Origin: Polyangiaceae bacterium
GTDB taxonomy: Bacteria; Myxococcota_A; Polyangia; Polyangiales; Polyangiaceae
Direction: 5' to 3'
Assembly: GCA_009781005.1 (NCBI GenBank)
Contig: WQYX01000008.1
Coordinates: forward strand, 1 to 64,000
Length of the DNA stretch: 64,000 nt
Shown in pieces: positions 44,288 to 55,066 of the stretch. The position numbers were made by a program, and so were the translations under genes. Under the pieces are notes generated by a model. The model searched no databases. It was not told the origin of the DNA and saw only the letters and a program-made list of their open reading frames with translations. Each line of letters begins with the position of its first letter. Position 1 is the stretch's first letter.

Positions 44288-45606
44288 AACGAAGATGGAT
44301 GGGTGCGGCAGCCCTGATGCTCTCAGGAGCAATCATGAATGGCTCTGCACGTGCGGAAGAACCCCGTGCACCCGTGGCTCCAGGAGAGAGAGAGGAGCAG
44401 CCTATGCTCGGGCCCGTGGACGCGAGCGCGCCGTTGCCTCCGGGACATCCGGAAACTCCTCGCGATCCCCCATCCCAGGAAGAAAACACGGATCATGAAG
44501 AGGAGCCGCTTGGAATCAAGATTCCTCAGGACAGCGCCGTTGAAGATTCCAAAATTGCGCCGGGCCGGGTGGAGGTTCAAGTCGTAGACCCAAAGGGAGA
44601 GCCCCTCCCCAAAAAGGATGTAACGCTCGGGATAAATTCCAATTCTGTCGCAAAAGGAGAGAAGCGAACGCGTGTCACGGCGCTCACCAACGACAGAGGG
44701 GTGGCAACGTTCGATGACCTTGACGTTGGCCAGGGGGTTTCCTTCCGTGCAACGGTTATCAACGACGGAGCCGCGTTTTCGGCTCCCCCGTTTCAGATGC
44801 CGAAAGAGAGCGGAGTCCGCGTTCTTTTGCATGTTTACCCGTTATTTTCGGACATCGAGCAGGGACTCGTTGTTACGCAGGCTATCGTTTACGCTGAAAT
44901 CAAAGACGATCGCCTCCAAGTCGAACAAATCTTCAATATCTACAATTTCGGACGCACGGCTTGGGTTCCGAAGGATCTCGTGATTCCTCTGCCACAAGGC
45001 TACACAGCCTTTTCTGCACAGCAGAGCACCACGAACATTGGGGTTGAGGAGGTTCCCAAGAAAGGAGCAAAGCTCCGAGGAACCTTCTCGCCTGGAGAGC
45101 ACAGTCTCGAATTTCGATGGCAAGAGCCGTACAGCGGGGAATCCGAGATGAAGTTCGAAGCTGCAATGACTCCTCACCTCGCAGCGTGCCGCATCCTTGC
45201 TCCAGCGTTCCACAAAATGGAAATGGAGGTTTTCGGTTTTCCTCCTTCCGAAACCGTGATGGACCGCGCAGGTCAACGATTGCTCGTGACCGAAAGGCAA
45301 TTTCGAAGAGAGGAGCCTCCCTTTACGAGAGCTCGCATCGAGCTCAAAGGCATCCCGACAGAAGGCCCGGGGAAAATCATCGCCACGCTGCTCGCCGCAT
45401 GCGGAGTTGGACTCGGCCTTGCGTTCTCAGCACGGCGTCGTTCTCCTCATCCTCTGATTCAAGAGAGAGCCTACATTCTCGACGAACTAGAGGCGCTCGA
45501 GAGGGGGCATCTTGCCGGCGACATCGGGCCAAAGACGTACGAGCGCGCTCGCCGGGAGTTGATGGACGACCTGGCGAGAATGTTTGAGAAAAGCCAACAC
45601 AAATGA
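44281..45606 (+). CDS. Exported protein with Ig-like repeat, cytochrome c operon member
   Basis: A 441-residue exported protein. MLKRRWMGA gives a signal peptide. Residues about 95-180 contain a carboxypeptidase-regulatory-like (Ig) domain (RVEVQVVDPKGEPLPKKDV, TNDRGVATFDDLDVG). Residues about 190-345 form a second beta-rich domain (VPKDLVIPLPQGYTAFSA, GEHSLEFRWQEPYSGES). A single helix (about 365-385) anchors it, followed by a short cytoplasmic domain with LDELEALERGHLAGDIGPKTYERARREL, again the CcmH-type linker seen in the previous gene. Overlap with the previous stop implies co-translation. Confidence 0.85.
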   Translation: MLKRRWMGAAALMLSGAIMNGSARAEEPRAPVAPGEREEQPMLGPVDASAPLPPGHPETPRDPPSQEENTDHEEEPLGIKIPQDSAVEDSKIAPGRVEVQVVDPKGEPLPKKDVTLGINSNSVAKGEKRTRVTALTNDRGVATFDDLDVGQGVSFRATVINDGAAFSAPPFQMPKESGVRVLLHVYPLFSDIEQGLVVTQAIVYAEIKDDRLQVEQIFNIYNFGRTAWVPKDLVIPLPQGYTAFSAQQSTTNIGVEEVPKKGAKLRGTFSPGEHSLEFRWQEPYSGESEMKFEAAMTPHLAACRILAPAFHKMEMEVFGFPPSETVMDRAGQRLLVTERQFRREEPPFTRARIELKGIPTEGPGKIIATLLAACGVGLGLAFSARRRSPHPLIQERAYILDELEALERGHLAGDIGPKTYERARRELMDDLARMFEKSQHK

Positions 45607-46097
45607 GAGAGGGCTGGGCTTTTCTGCCGTGCAAAAGAGAAAGCCGCCGCTGCAAGAGCAGCAACGCTGCGCGGAGGGGGATCTAAAGCCACGGGGATGT
45701 CAAGCCAGAAAGCACTCTCCGTGACGATTCTTTTTAATCTGCGATTGTGGAATTCCTGCTGGGATCCACAGGGGAAATCTCTCTGAATACCGAGGGGGAT
45801 TCGGCGAAACGCGGAAGATTCCACGAACGAGTCCGAGGATGTCCATCCATGTATCCCCGGAACGTGATGCGCTCACGCGGCGAAAATCTGGCCAAAATTT
45901 GACTTATCCCCATAATTCACAGGCTCTAGTGTAACGACCGATTTTTAAATAATTTTATCTGAACCCCAGAGGAGAGAGCGGCGAGGAGTCCGCGGAACTG
46001 TGGGGCTTTGGGGACACCGCCAAGCCCGAGACTCGTGCCCGTCTCCGCGCGGAGACTCTTGACCCCGGATGAGATCCCGGGCACTTCGAGAACTCCC
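45607..46097. other. AT-rich intergenic region before dnaN (candidate origin/promoter region)
   Basis: This 491-bp gap is much richer in A+T than the rest. It contains TTATCCCCA at 45904-45912 (8 of 9 with the DnaA box TTATCCACA), GGATCCACA at 45762-45770 (7 of 9), an all-A/T run except one C at 45941-45960, and TTTTTAATC near 45731. A TTGACT at 45899-45904 could be a -35 element, though no good -10 sits at the right spacing. The role as origin or as dnaN promoter is undecided; the region is a candidate only. Confidence 0.4.
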
Positions 46098-47255
46098 ATG
46101 GAGCTCACGGTCGCCAAGAAGGATTTGCTGAAGATCGTCGCACGAATGCAAGGCGTTGCGGAGCGCAAGAGCACGATGCCCGTGCTTGCAAATGTGTTTC
46201 TTGCCGCGGAGGGACCAAACGTACTGCGACTCGCTGCGACCGACCTCTACTTGTCTCTTCTTGGGAGAGTGAACGCGGATGTGACAAAAGAAGGCAGCGT
46301 TGCTGTCTCTGCTAAGGATTTGTTCGAGCGAATCAAGATGATGCCAGAGGGGCCCGTCGTGATCTCGACGCAAGACAACGCGACGACCACTCTCAAATCG
46401 AGCGGTAGCGCGCGCCGTTACACGCTTCGTGGCATGCCCGGAGACGACTTCCCTCCTCTTCCTCAACCGGCAGAGGGATCTCCGAGTCTCGCTCTCGACG
46501 TGGACGTCTTGTCGGAGCTGATACAGAAGACACATTTCTCGGTATCGACAGACGAAACTCGCGCTCATCTAAATTCGGCGCTCTTCGAATGGGAGGGCGA
46601 CATTGTCCGGATGGTCACGACGGATGGGCATCGGTTGTCGAAGGCGGACGTGAAAGTCCCCGATCGTCAGGCGTCAGCAACCATGCTGATCCCCCTTAAG
46701 GCTATTCAAGAGTTACGTCGCATTTGCGACGAAGTGCTTTCTTACTCCTCTGCGACGAACGAGAAAAAGAGACCTGAACTCCTTATTACGCAGAGCGGTT
46801 CGAGTGCGTTCTTTCATGGTGCAGGCATGACCTTCAGCGTGAAGCTCGTGGATGCTCAATTCCCTCCGTATTCGCAGGTTATTCCTCGAGCGAGCGAGAA
46901 AGTGGCACGCGCACCTCGCGCCGCTTTTGCCGAAGCTCTCAAGGCCGTATCGGTGGCTGCGAGTGAGCGTACCGGCGGCGTCAAACTTTCTTTCTCGAAA
47001 GGATCCATGCGAATTACGAGTGAATCCCCTGAGAGCGGAGACGGCTTCGACGAGATTTCGGTCGAGTACGAGGGGGCAAACATGAGTATTGGCTTCAACG
47101 CGAAGTACATCCTCGACGTGCTTGCTTCGATTACAGATGAAGAAATTCTGCTTGGATTGTCTGGAGAGCTAGATCCTGCGGTGATTCGTCCTTCGAGCTC
47201 CGTTCCCTCTTCAGATCGGCAGTATCTTGCGGTCGTCATGCCCATGCGCATTTGA
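46098..47255 (+). CDS. dnaN: DNA polymerase III beta subunit (sliding clamp)
   Basis: A 385-residue protein that clamps DNA polymerase to the template as a ring dimer. The start MELTVAKKDLLKIVARMQGV matches the usual N-terminus; longer in-frame reading is in poor context. The three clamp domains are visible: the first ends near the ASAKDLFERIKMM-type segment, the second has DGHRLSKADVKV, and the third ends with LAVVMPMRI, the typical C-terminal P-M-R. Length is slightly above the average. An R1 element begins five bases after the stop and separates it from recF. Confidence 0.97.
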   Translation: MELTVAKKDLLKIVARMQGVAERKSTMPVLANVFLAAEGPNVLRLAATDLYLSLLGRVNADVTKEGSVAVSAKDLFERIKMMPEGPVVISTQDNATTTLKSSGSARRYTLRGMPGDDFPPLPQPAEGSPSLALDVDVLSELIQKTHFSVSTDETRAHLNSALFEWEGDIVRMVTTDGHRLSKADVKVPDRQASATMLIPLKAIQELRRICDEVLSYSSATNEKKRPELLITQSGSSAFFHGAGMTFSVKLVDAQFPPYSQVIPRASEKVARAPRAAFAEALKAVSVAASERTGGVKLSFSKGSMRITSESPESGDGFDEISVEYEGANMSIGFNAKYILDVLASITDEEILLGLSGELDPAVIRPSSSVPSSDRQYLAVVMPMRI

Positions 47256-47259
47256 GCTC

Positions 47260-47451
47260 TACATCTTTCGATTTGACGCGATCTCATCGTTGGGGCCTGC
47301 GGTGCGGTCCTCAAAGCCAGAACAGGCTATTCACTTCGCCTTTGGCTCCGTCGCTCTCACTGTACTCCGTCCAGCACGCTGGACTCCGTACAGTTCGAGT
47401 CCGGTCGCATCCCATGCCCCGCCTCGACCTCGCGTCAACTTGAAAGATGTA
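47260..47451 (+). repeat. R1 repeat, copy b, between dnaN and recF
   Basis: A 192-bp element closed by a perfect 10-bp inverted pair TACATCTTTC (47260-47269) and GAAAGATGTA (47442-47451). Its interior is over 90 percent identical to R1a at 26044-26238, including the AGCC...GGCT and GTCCAGC...GCTGGAC hairpins. The outer arm is unlike R1a (ATCCCGCTTTC), yet still self-complementary. The right arm contains the recF ATG (47447-47449) and runs into TATAAT (47450-47455). Confidence 0.9.
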
Positions 47452-48559
47452 TAATTGGAGCGTGCACTCTCTCGTTATCAAGTCACTGCATGTTCGAGCG
47501 TTTCGAAATCTCGCTCGACTTGATGTGGAATGGGGTGAGCGATTTAATATCATCGCTGGAGACAATGGTCACGGCAAGACCAATCTCCTCGAAGCTCTCT
47601 ACGTCGTATCGACATCGAAAAGTTTTCGTACCTCGAAGGTCGATGAGCTCGTTGGGCACCATGCGGCTCTTGCGAGCGTGCGCGCAACCGTGTGCGAAGA
47701 CGGAGAAGCGCGCGTGCAATCCGTCGGGCTAAAACCTGGCTCGAGATCGGTCAAAATCGACGGCAAGCGGCCTCCAACTCTTGCAGCTTTTGCCGTTCGC
47801 TCGCCTGTCGTCGTATTTCATCCCGGAGAACTCTCTCTCTCCATGGGATCGAGCCAAGGTCGAAGACGCCTCCTCGATCGCACGTCTCTTTATGCCACGG
47901 CTCAATCCATGGCCGATCTCGACGCGTATGCGCGTGCGATTCGAGCTCGCCAACGTATCTTGGAGGATCGAGGAGCCCATGCCCCGGAACTTTTCGATTG
48001 GGAGACTCTCGCGGTACGCCATGCCCTTGCTGTGATGGAGCATCGCGCATGCGCGGCCAAGCTCCTTTCTGCTCACGCGGTGTCCGCGTTTTCTCGGATT
48101 GCGGCGCCGGATCTCTCCTTCGAAATTGGATATGCGCCGTCTGCTCCTCGCGAATCCACGGAATATGCTGCGGAACTCTCAAAATTTCGGAATAGAGATC
48201 TCGCACGGGGCAGTGCGTCGATTGGCCCTCATCGTGACGAGCTGTCGCTTTCTCTCAACGGACGGCCTGCGCGCGGTTTCGCGTCGCAAGGTCAGCACCG
48301 AGCGATCACATTGTCGCTCAAGTCGGCCGAGATCGAAGCGATCGGCTACGCACGAGGGGTGCGACCGATCTTGCTTCTCGACGACGTTTCGAGCGAGCTC
48401 GATCGCGATCGCACGGCGGCACTGTTTTCGTTTCTGAGGGAACTTCGCGGCCAGGTATTCCTCACGACAAATCGCCCGGAGCTCATCGTCACGGGGGACG
48501 ATCTCTCGGAGCGACGAGAATTCCTCATTGCGCAAGGGGCGCTCGTTCGAACGCTGTGA
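47447..48559 (+). CDS. recF: DNA repair and replication protein RecF
   Basis: A 370-residue SMC-like ATPase loading RecA at gaps. Walker A is GDNGHGKT at 38-45, the signature region is ASQGQHRAITLSLKSAE and Walker B is ILLLDDVSSELD. Length is typical. The first Met lies inside the R1b arm; a GTG at 47462 (VHSLVIKSLHVRAF) matches other RecF N-termini better and lies seven bases after TATAAT, so a leaderless start there is possible. The true start is unresolved. Confidence 0.94.
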   Translation: MYNWSVHSLVIKSLHVRAFRNLARLDVEWGERFNIIAGDNGHGKTNLLEALYVVSTSKSFRTSKVDELVGHHAALASVRATVCEDGEARVQSVGLKPGSRSVKIDGKRPPTLAAFAVRSPVVVFHPGELSLSMGSSQGRRRLLDRTSLYATAQSMADLDAYARAIRARQRILEDRGAHAPELFDWETLAVRHALAVMEHRACAAKLLSAHAVSAFSRIAAPDLSFEIGYAPSAPRESTEYAAELSKFRNRDLARGSASIGPHRDELSLSLNGRPARGFASQGQHRAITLSLKSAEIEAIGYARGVRPILLLDDVSSELDRDRTAALFSFLRELRGQVFLTTNRPELIVTGDDLSERREFLIAQGALVRTL

Positions 48560-51355
<2,796 letters not shown>

Positions 51356-51357
<2 letters not shown>

Positions 51358-51542
51358 CACTACTGCCGGAACTTCGTTCCGGGCTATGCGTTTCCGCTTC
51401 GCGGAAACGAGTAGTGTTCACTTGTCTCAAGGGGGGCTCGGCGCCCCCTCTTGCCCGCTTTCGCGGGCAATTCACCCCTCCGAAAAGCCGCTCCCGCGGC
51501 TTTGCTAGCACTCCTGCCGGAATACTTCCGGCAGGAGTGCTA
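51356..51542. other. Array of six perfect hairpins after gyrB
   Basis: From left to right: an outer 9-bp stem AACACTACT/AGTAGTGTT (51356-51364 with 51410-51418) enclosing CCGGAAC-TTC-GTTCCGG (51366-51382) and CGTTTCCGC-TTC-GCGGAAACG (51389-51409), a three-way junction; GGGGGC/GCCCCC (51432-51448); TTGCCCGC/GCGGGCAA (51451-51470); AAAGCCGC/GCGGCTTT (51484-51503); and a 17-bp perfect stem TAGCACTCCTGCCGGAA with a TAC loop (51506-51542). All arms are exact. Loops are mostly three or four bases. Confidence 0.88.
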
Positions 51543-51723
51543 AGAGCGAGTTCGCCAGCCTGCTGCGCGAATCGATACGCTTCGATGGCGCCTTCGGCGC
51601 TGTCGGCCCGCCTACGGCGGGACCTCAGGTGGGCGCTGCGGTGCCTGCGCACGTACGATAAGTACGCTTGCGCGGGCTCCTCGCGCTCCGCCCTAGCCTC
51701 GATTCGCTCGCGACGGTTTGCCT
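51541..51723. repeat. R2 repeat, copy d (one outer arm decayed)
   Basis: The left part TAAGAGCGAGTTCGCCAGCC parallels R2c (TAAGAGCAGTTTACCAGCC). The R2 end motifs, the GGGCGCTGCGGTGC core, a GTAC-GATAA-GTAC hairpin and GGGCTCCTCGCGCTCCGCCC then follow as in R2c. The right end reads GCGACGGTTTGCC and does not match the left arm. Between the left end and the core is an extra insert with two hairpins (GCGCC-TTC-GGCGC and CCCGCC-TAC-GGCGGG). Confidence 0.8.
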
Positions 51724-51923
51724 GCAGATGCGCCGCGATTACGTCTGCGTGGCTGCGTGCTGCCTTTGTTTCGAGCGCGCTGTTGCATAGTACATGCCCA
51801 TGGTTAACCTGCGCGTGCATTGCGGTGCCGGCCGTCCGGGGTTGTTCGGGCAGCGCCTCGTGCACCACGATGCATCACACATGACTTGCTCGCGATTGTT
51901 TCGTGAGAAGGGAGAGCTTCGCC

Positions 51924-54533
51924 ATGCGACCCGACCGAATGACAACCAAGAGCCAGGAGGCGATGCGCGACGCCGTCGCACTCGCGAGCCGGCGAGGTAA
52001 CCCCGAGCTCGTTCCCGAGCATCTCGTGCTGGCCATGCTCGCTCAAGACGAAGGCATTGCGCTTCCCCTCTTTCAGAAGGCCGGTGGCGATCCGGCATCG
52101 CTCGAGAATCATGAGCGCGAACACGTCGACAAGCTTCCGCGTGTGACGGGAGGCGCCGAGCCAGGGCTGTCGCGGCGCATGCTCGAAGCCGTGCGCAGGG
52201 CGGAGGACGAAGCGAAGTCTTTGAAAGACGACTTCGTTTCGGTCGAGCACTTCCTCCTTGCGCTTGCCAGGCATGATCGTGAAGTGGCTGCGGCCTTCGA
52301 ACTCGCGGGCGGCGTCACCCACGACAGACTCCTCAAAGCGCTTGCCAGCGTACGCGGCGCTCAGCGCGTGACGGATCGTGATCCGGAAGGGAAATTCCAG
52401 GCGCTCGACAAGTATACGCGCGATCTCACCGAAGCTGCGCGGAAGGGGAAGCTCGATCCCGTTGTTGGTCGCGACGAAGAGATCCGCCGCGTGATGCAGG
52501 TGCTCTCTCGACGAACGAAGAACAACCCTGTGCTCATTGGCGAGCCGGGGGTCGGCAAAACGGCCATCGTCGAAGGAATTGCCAGACGCATCGTTGGCGG
52601 CGACGTGCCTGAGTCGCTCAAGAACAAGCGGCTCGTGTCGCTCGATATGGGTGCGCTCGTTGCGGGCGCCAAATACCGTGGCGAATTCGAGGATCGATTG
52701 AAGGCGGTCCTGAAGGAAATCGAGGCCGCGGCAGGTTCGATCATCCTCTTTATCGATGAGATCCACACCATCGTCGGCGCTGGTGCCGCTGAAGGATCGA
52801 TGGATGCCGCGAACTTGCTCAAACCTGCGCTCGCTCGCGGGGAGCTTCGGTGCATCGGTGCGACCACCCTCGACGAATACAAAAAGCGCATTGAGAAAGA
52901 TCCCGCCCTCGAACGACGCTTTCAACCCGTGTTCGTCTCTCAGCCCACGGTCCTGGATGCGATTGCGATCTTGCGCGGGCTCAAAGAGCGCTACGAGGTC
53001 CACCACGGCATTCGCATTCAAGATGCGGCGCTCGTTGCAGCGGCAACGCTGTCGGATCGTTACGTGTCTGATCGGTTTTTGCCTGACAAGGCGATCGACC
53101 TCGTCGACGAAGCGGCTGCAAAAATCAAAATGGAAGTCGACAGCATGCCGGGCGAAATCGACGCCGTGCAGCGCAAGCTCACGCAGCTTCAGATTGAGCA
53201 GGAGGCGCTAAAGAAAGAGCGCGATGCCGCGAGCAAAGCGCGCCTGTCCGACATCAAGAGCGAGATTGCCGATCTGGAAGAGAAGATTGGCGGGATGAAG
53301 GCGCAATGGCTTCGTGAAAAGGAGATTATCGAGGACATTCGCAAAACGGCACCGAAGCTCGAGGAACTTCGCGCGGAAGCCGATCGTGCGCAGCGCAAAG
53401 GGGATCTCGGCAAGGCTGCCGAGATCCGCTATGGCACGATCCCTGGCCTTGAAAAGCAAATCGAAGAAAAGCGTCGCGCGCTTGCGAAGGTGCAGGAGAA
53501 AACTTCCTATCTAAAAGAGGAAGTCACCGATCAAGATATCGCGGCGATTGTTGCGAAGTGGACCGGCGTGCCCGTAAGCAAAATGCTTGAAGGCGAGATG
53601 CAGAAGCTCCTGAAAATGGAAGAAGAACTTCGCGCTCGCGTCATTGGGCAGGAAGAGGCGCTCACCGCGGTTGCGAATGCCGTGCGCCGATCGCGTGCAG
53701 GACTCGGCGACGAGAAGCGTCCGATCGGAAGTTTCCTTTTCCTCGGGCCTACGGGCGTTGGCAAGACGGAGCTCGCGCGCACTCTTGCGGAGTTTTTGTT
53801 CGACGACGAGCGCGCGATGATTCGCCTCGACATGAGCGAGTTTCATGACAAATACACGGTGAGTCGCCTCATCGGCGCTCCTCCGGGATACGTTGGCTAC
53901 GAGGAAGGTGGGCAGCTCACCGAGCCTGTCCGGCGGCGCCCGTATTCGGTCATCTTGTTTGACGAGGTAGAGAAGGCGCACCCCGACGTCTACAACGTCT
54001 TGCTCCAGGTCCTTGATGATGGTCGGCTGACCGACGGTCAGGGGAGAACCGTCGATTTCAAGAATACGGTTCTCATCATGACGAGCAACATCGGCTCGCA
54101 ACATATTGCGGCCATCGACGAAAAGAATCTGCCAGAAGCAGACAAGAGAGCTCTCATCGATCGCGCGGTGCTCGAGGACGTCCGAAAAGCGTTCCGTCCG
54201 GAGTTTCTGAATCGCCTCGACGAGATCGTTGTCTTTCACCGCCTCGATCGAACGGAGATGCACAAGATTATCGACATCCAACTTCGTCGATTCGCCGATC
54301 GCCTCGGGAAGCGTGAGATCCTGGTGGATCTGTCCCCTGCGGCGAAAGACTACCTCTCCGAAGTGGGTTGGGATCCTCAATACGGAGCGAGGCCACTCAA
54401 GCGCGCCATTCAGCGCTATCTCGAAGACCCTCTTGCAAAGGAAGTCATTGCCGGAACGTACCCGCCCGGCACGTATCTCAAGGTGGATCGTGGAACCACT
54501 GGGCTCACGTTCTCCCCTCAAAAATCGAATTGA
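51924..54533 (+). CDS. clpB: ClpB disaggregase
   Basis: An 869-residue AAA+ hexameric chaperone that dissolves aggregates with DnaK. The start MRPDRMT at 51924 has a GAAGGGAGAG ribosome-binding site. The N-domain spans 1-150. Walker A1 is GEPGVGKTA (about 205), Walker B1 is ILFIDEIHT, and the middle coiled coil spans about 400-520, the feature that separates ClpB from ClpA/C. Walker A2 is [10 protein letters not shown] (about 608), and the sensor region has [13 protein letters not shown]. All are intact. The stretch 51724-51923 upstream shows no promoter by eye. A kinase gene begins 14 bases after the stop. Confidence 0.97.
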   Translation: MRPDRMTTKSQEAMRDAVALASRRGNPELVPEHLVLAMLAQDEGIALPLFQKAGGDPASLENHEREHVDKLPRVTGGAEPGLSRRMLEAVRRAEDEAKSLKDDFVSVEHFLLALARHDREVAAAFELAGGVTHDRLLKALASVRGAQRVTDRDPEGKFQALDKYTRDLTEAARKGKLDPVVGRDEEIRRVMQVLSRRTKNNPVLIGEPGVGKTAIVEGIARRIVGGDVPESLKNKRLVSLDMGALVAGAKYRGEFEDRLKAVLKEIEAAAGSIILFIDEIHTIVGAGAAEGSMDAANLLKPALARGELRCIGATTLDEYKKRIEKDPALERRFQPVFVSQPTVLDAIAILRGLKERYEVHHGIRIQDAALVAAATLSDRYVSDRFLPDKAIDLVDEAAAKIKMEVDSMPGEIDAVQRKLTQLQIEQEALKKERDAASKARLSDIKSEIADLEEKIGGMKAQWLREKEIIEDIRKTAPKLEELRAEADRAQRKGDLGKAAEIRYGTIPGLEKQIEEKRRALAKVQEKTSYLKEEVTDQDIAAIVAKWTGVPVSKMLEGEMQKLLKMEEELRARVIGQEEALTAVANAVRRSRAGLGDEKRPIGSFLFLGPTGVGKTELARTLAEFLFDDERAMIRLDMSEFHDKYTVSRLIGAPPGYVGYEEGGQLTEPVRRRPYSVILFDEVEKAHPDVYNVLLQVLDDGRLTDGQGRTVDFKNTVLIMTSNIGSQHIAAIDEKNLPEADKRALIDRAVLEDVRKAFRPEFLNRLDEIVVFHRLDRTEMHKIIDIQLRRFADRLGKREILVDLSPAAKDYLSEVGWDPQYGARPLKRAIQRYLEDPLAKEVIAGTYPPGTYLKVDRGTTGLTFSPQKSN

Positions 54534-54547
54534 CGAAGTGGGTTCCG

Positions 54548-55045
54548 ATGTCCGTCCTTATTTCATTTGCCGGGCTGCCTTGCGTCGGAAAGAGCACTAT
54601 CGCGCGGGCGCTCTCTGTCCGTACCGGGGCAGTCTATCTTCGGATTGACGAAATCGAGGCCGCCATCTGGGCCCTCGACCCCGACCGGGACATCGGGCCG
54701 GAAAGCTACTACATCGCGGCGGCTCTCGCCGTGTCCAATCTCGGGTTGGGGCACACGACCATTATCGACTGCGTAAACCCTTGGGACAAGACGAGACAGA
54801 TATTTGGCGATGCAGCCAAACGGGCTGATGCGCGATTGCTCGGAGTCGAGATTCATTGTTCCGACCCCGTTCAGCATCAATCGCGGGTCGAAAGACGTGA
54901 GATGGACGTGCCCAGTCGAACGAAACCGGATTGGCAAAAGATCGTCTCCCGTGACTACTCCCCTTGGACGAACGCGGACCTAACGATTGATACGGCGCGT
55001 GTAGACGTGACGAAGGCCGTAGCCGAAATCGTGGCTCAGCTCTAG
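54548..55045 (+). CDS. P-loop kinase (AAA_33/zeta-toxin-like)
   Basis: A 165-residue small kinase of the AAA_33 group. Walker A is GLPCVGKS (9-16), then YLRIDEIEAAIWAL, TTIIDCVNPWDKTRQIF and a typical ADARLLGVEIHCSDPVQHQSR with a Ser/Asp-Arg LID region. Related proteins phosphorylate small metabolites, nucleotides or UDP-sugars (zeta toxins). No toxin-antitoxin partner is seen. The start at 54548 is preferred to a longer frame overlapping clpB. It follows clpB by 14 bp, so may be co-transcribed. Confidence 0.87.
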   Translation: MSVLISFAGLPCVGKSTIARALSVRTGAVYLRIDEIEAAIWALDPDRDIGPESYYIAAALAVSNLGLGHTTIIDCVNPWDKTRQIFGDAAKRADARLLGVEIHCSDPVQHQSRVERREMDVPSRTKPDWQKIVSRDYSPWTNADLTIDTARVDVTKAVAEIVAQL

Positions 55046-55066
55046 CCGCATGCGCAGGCAGCGGGA

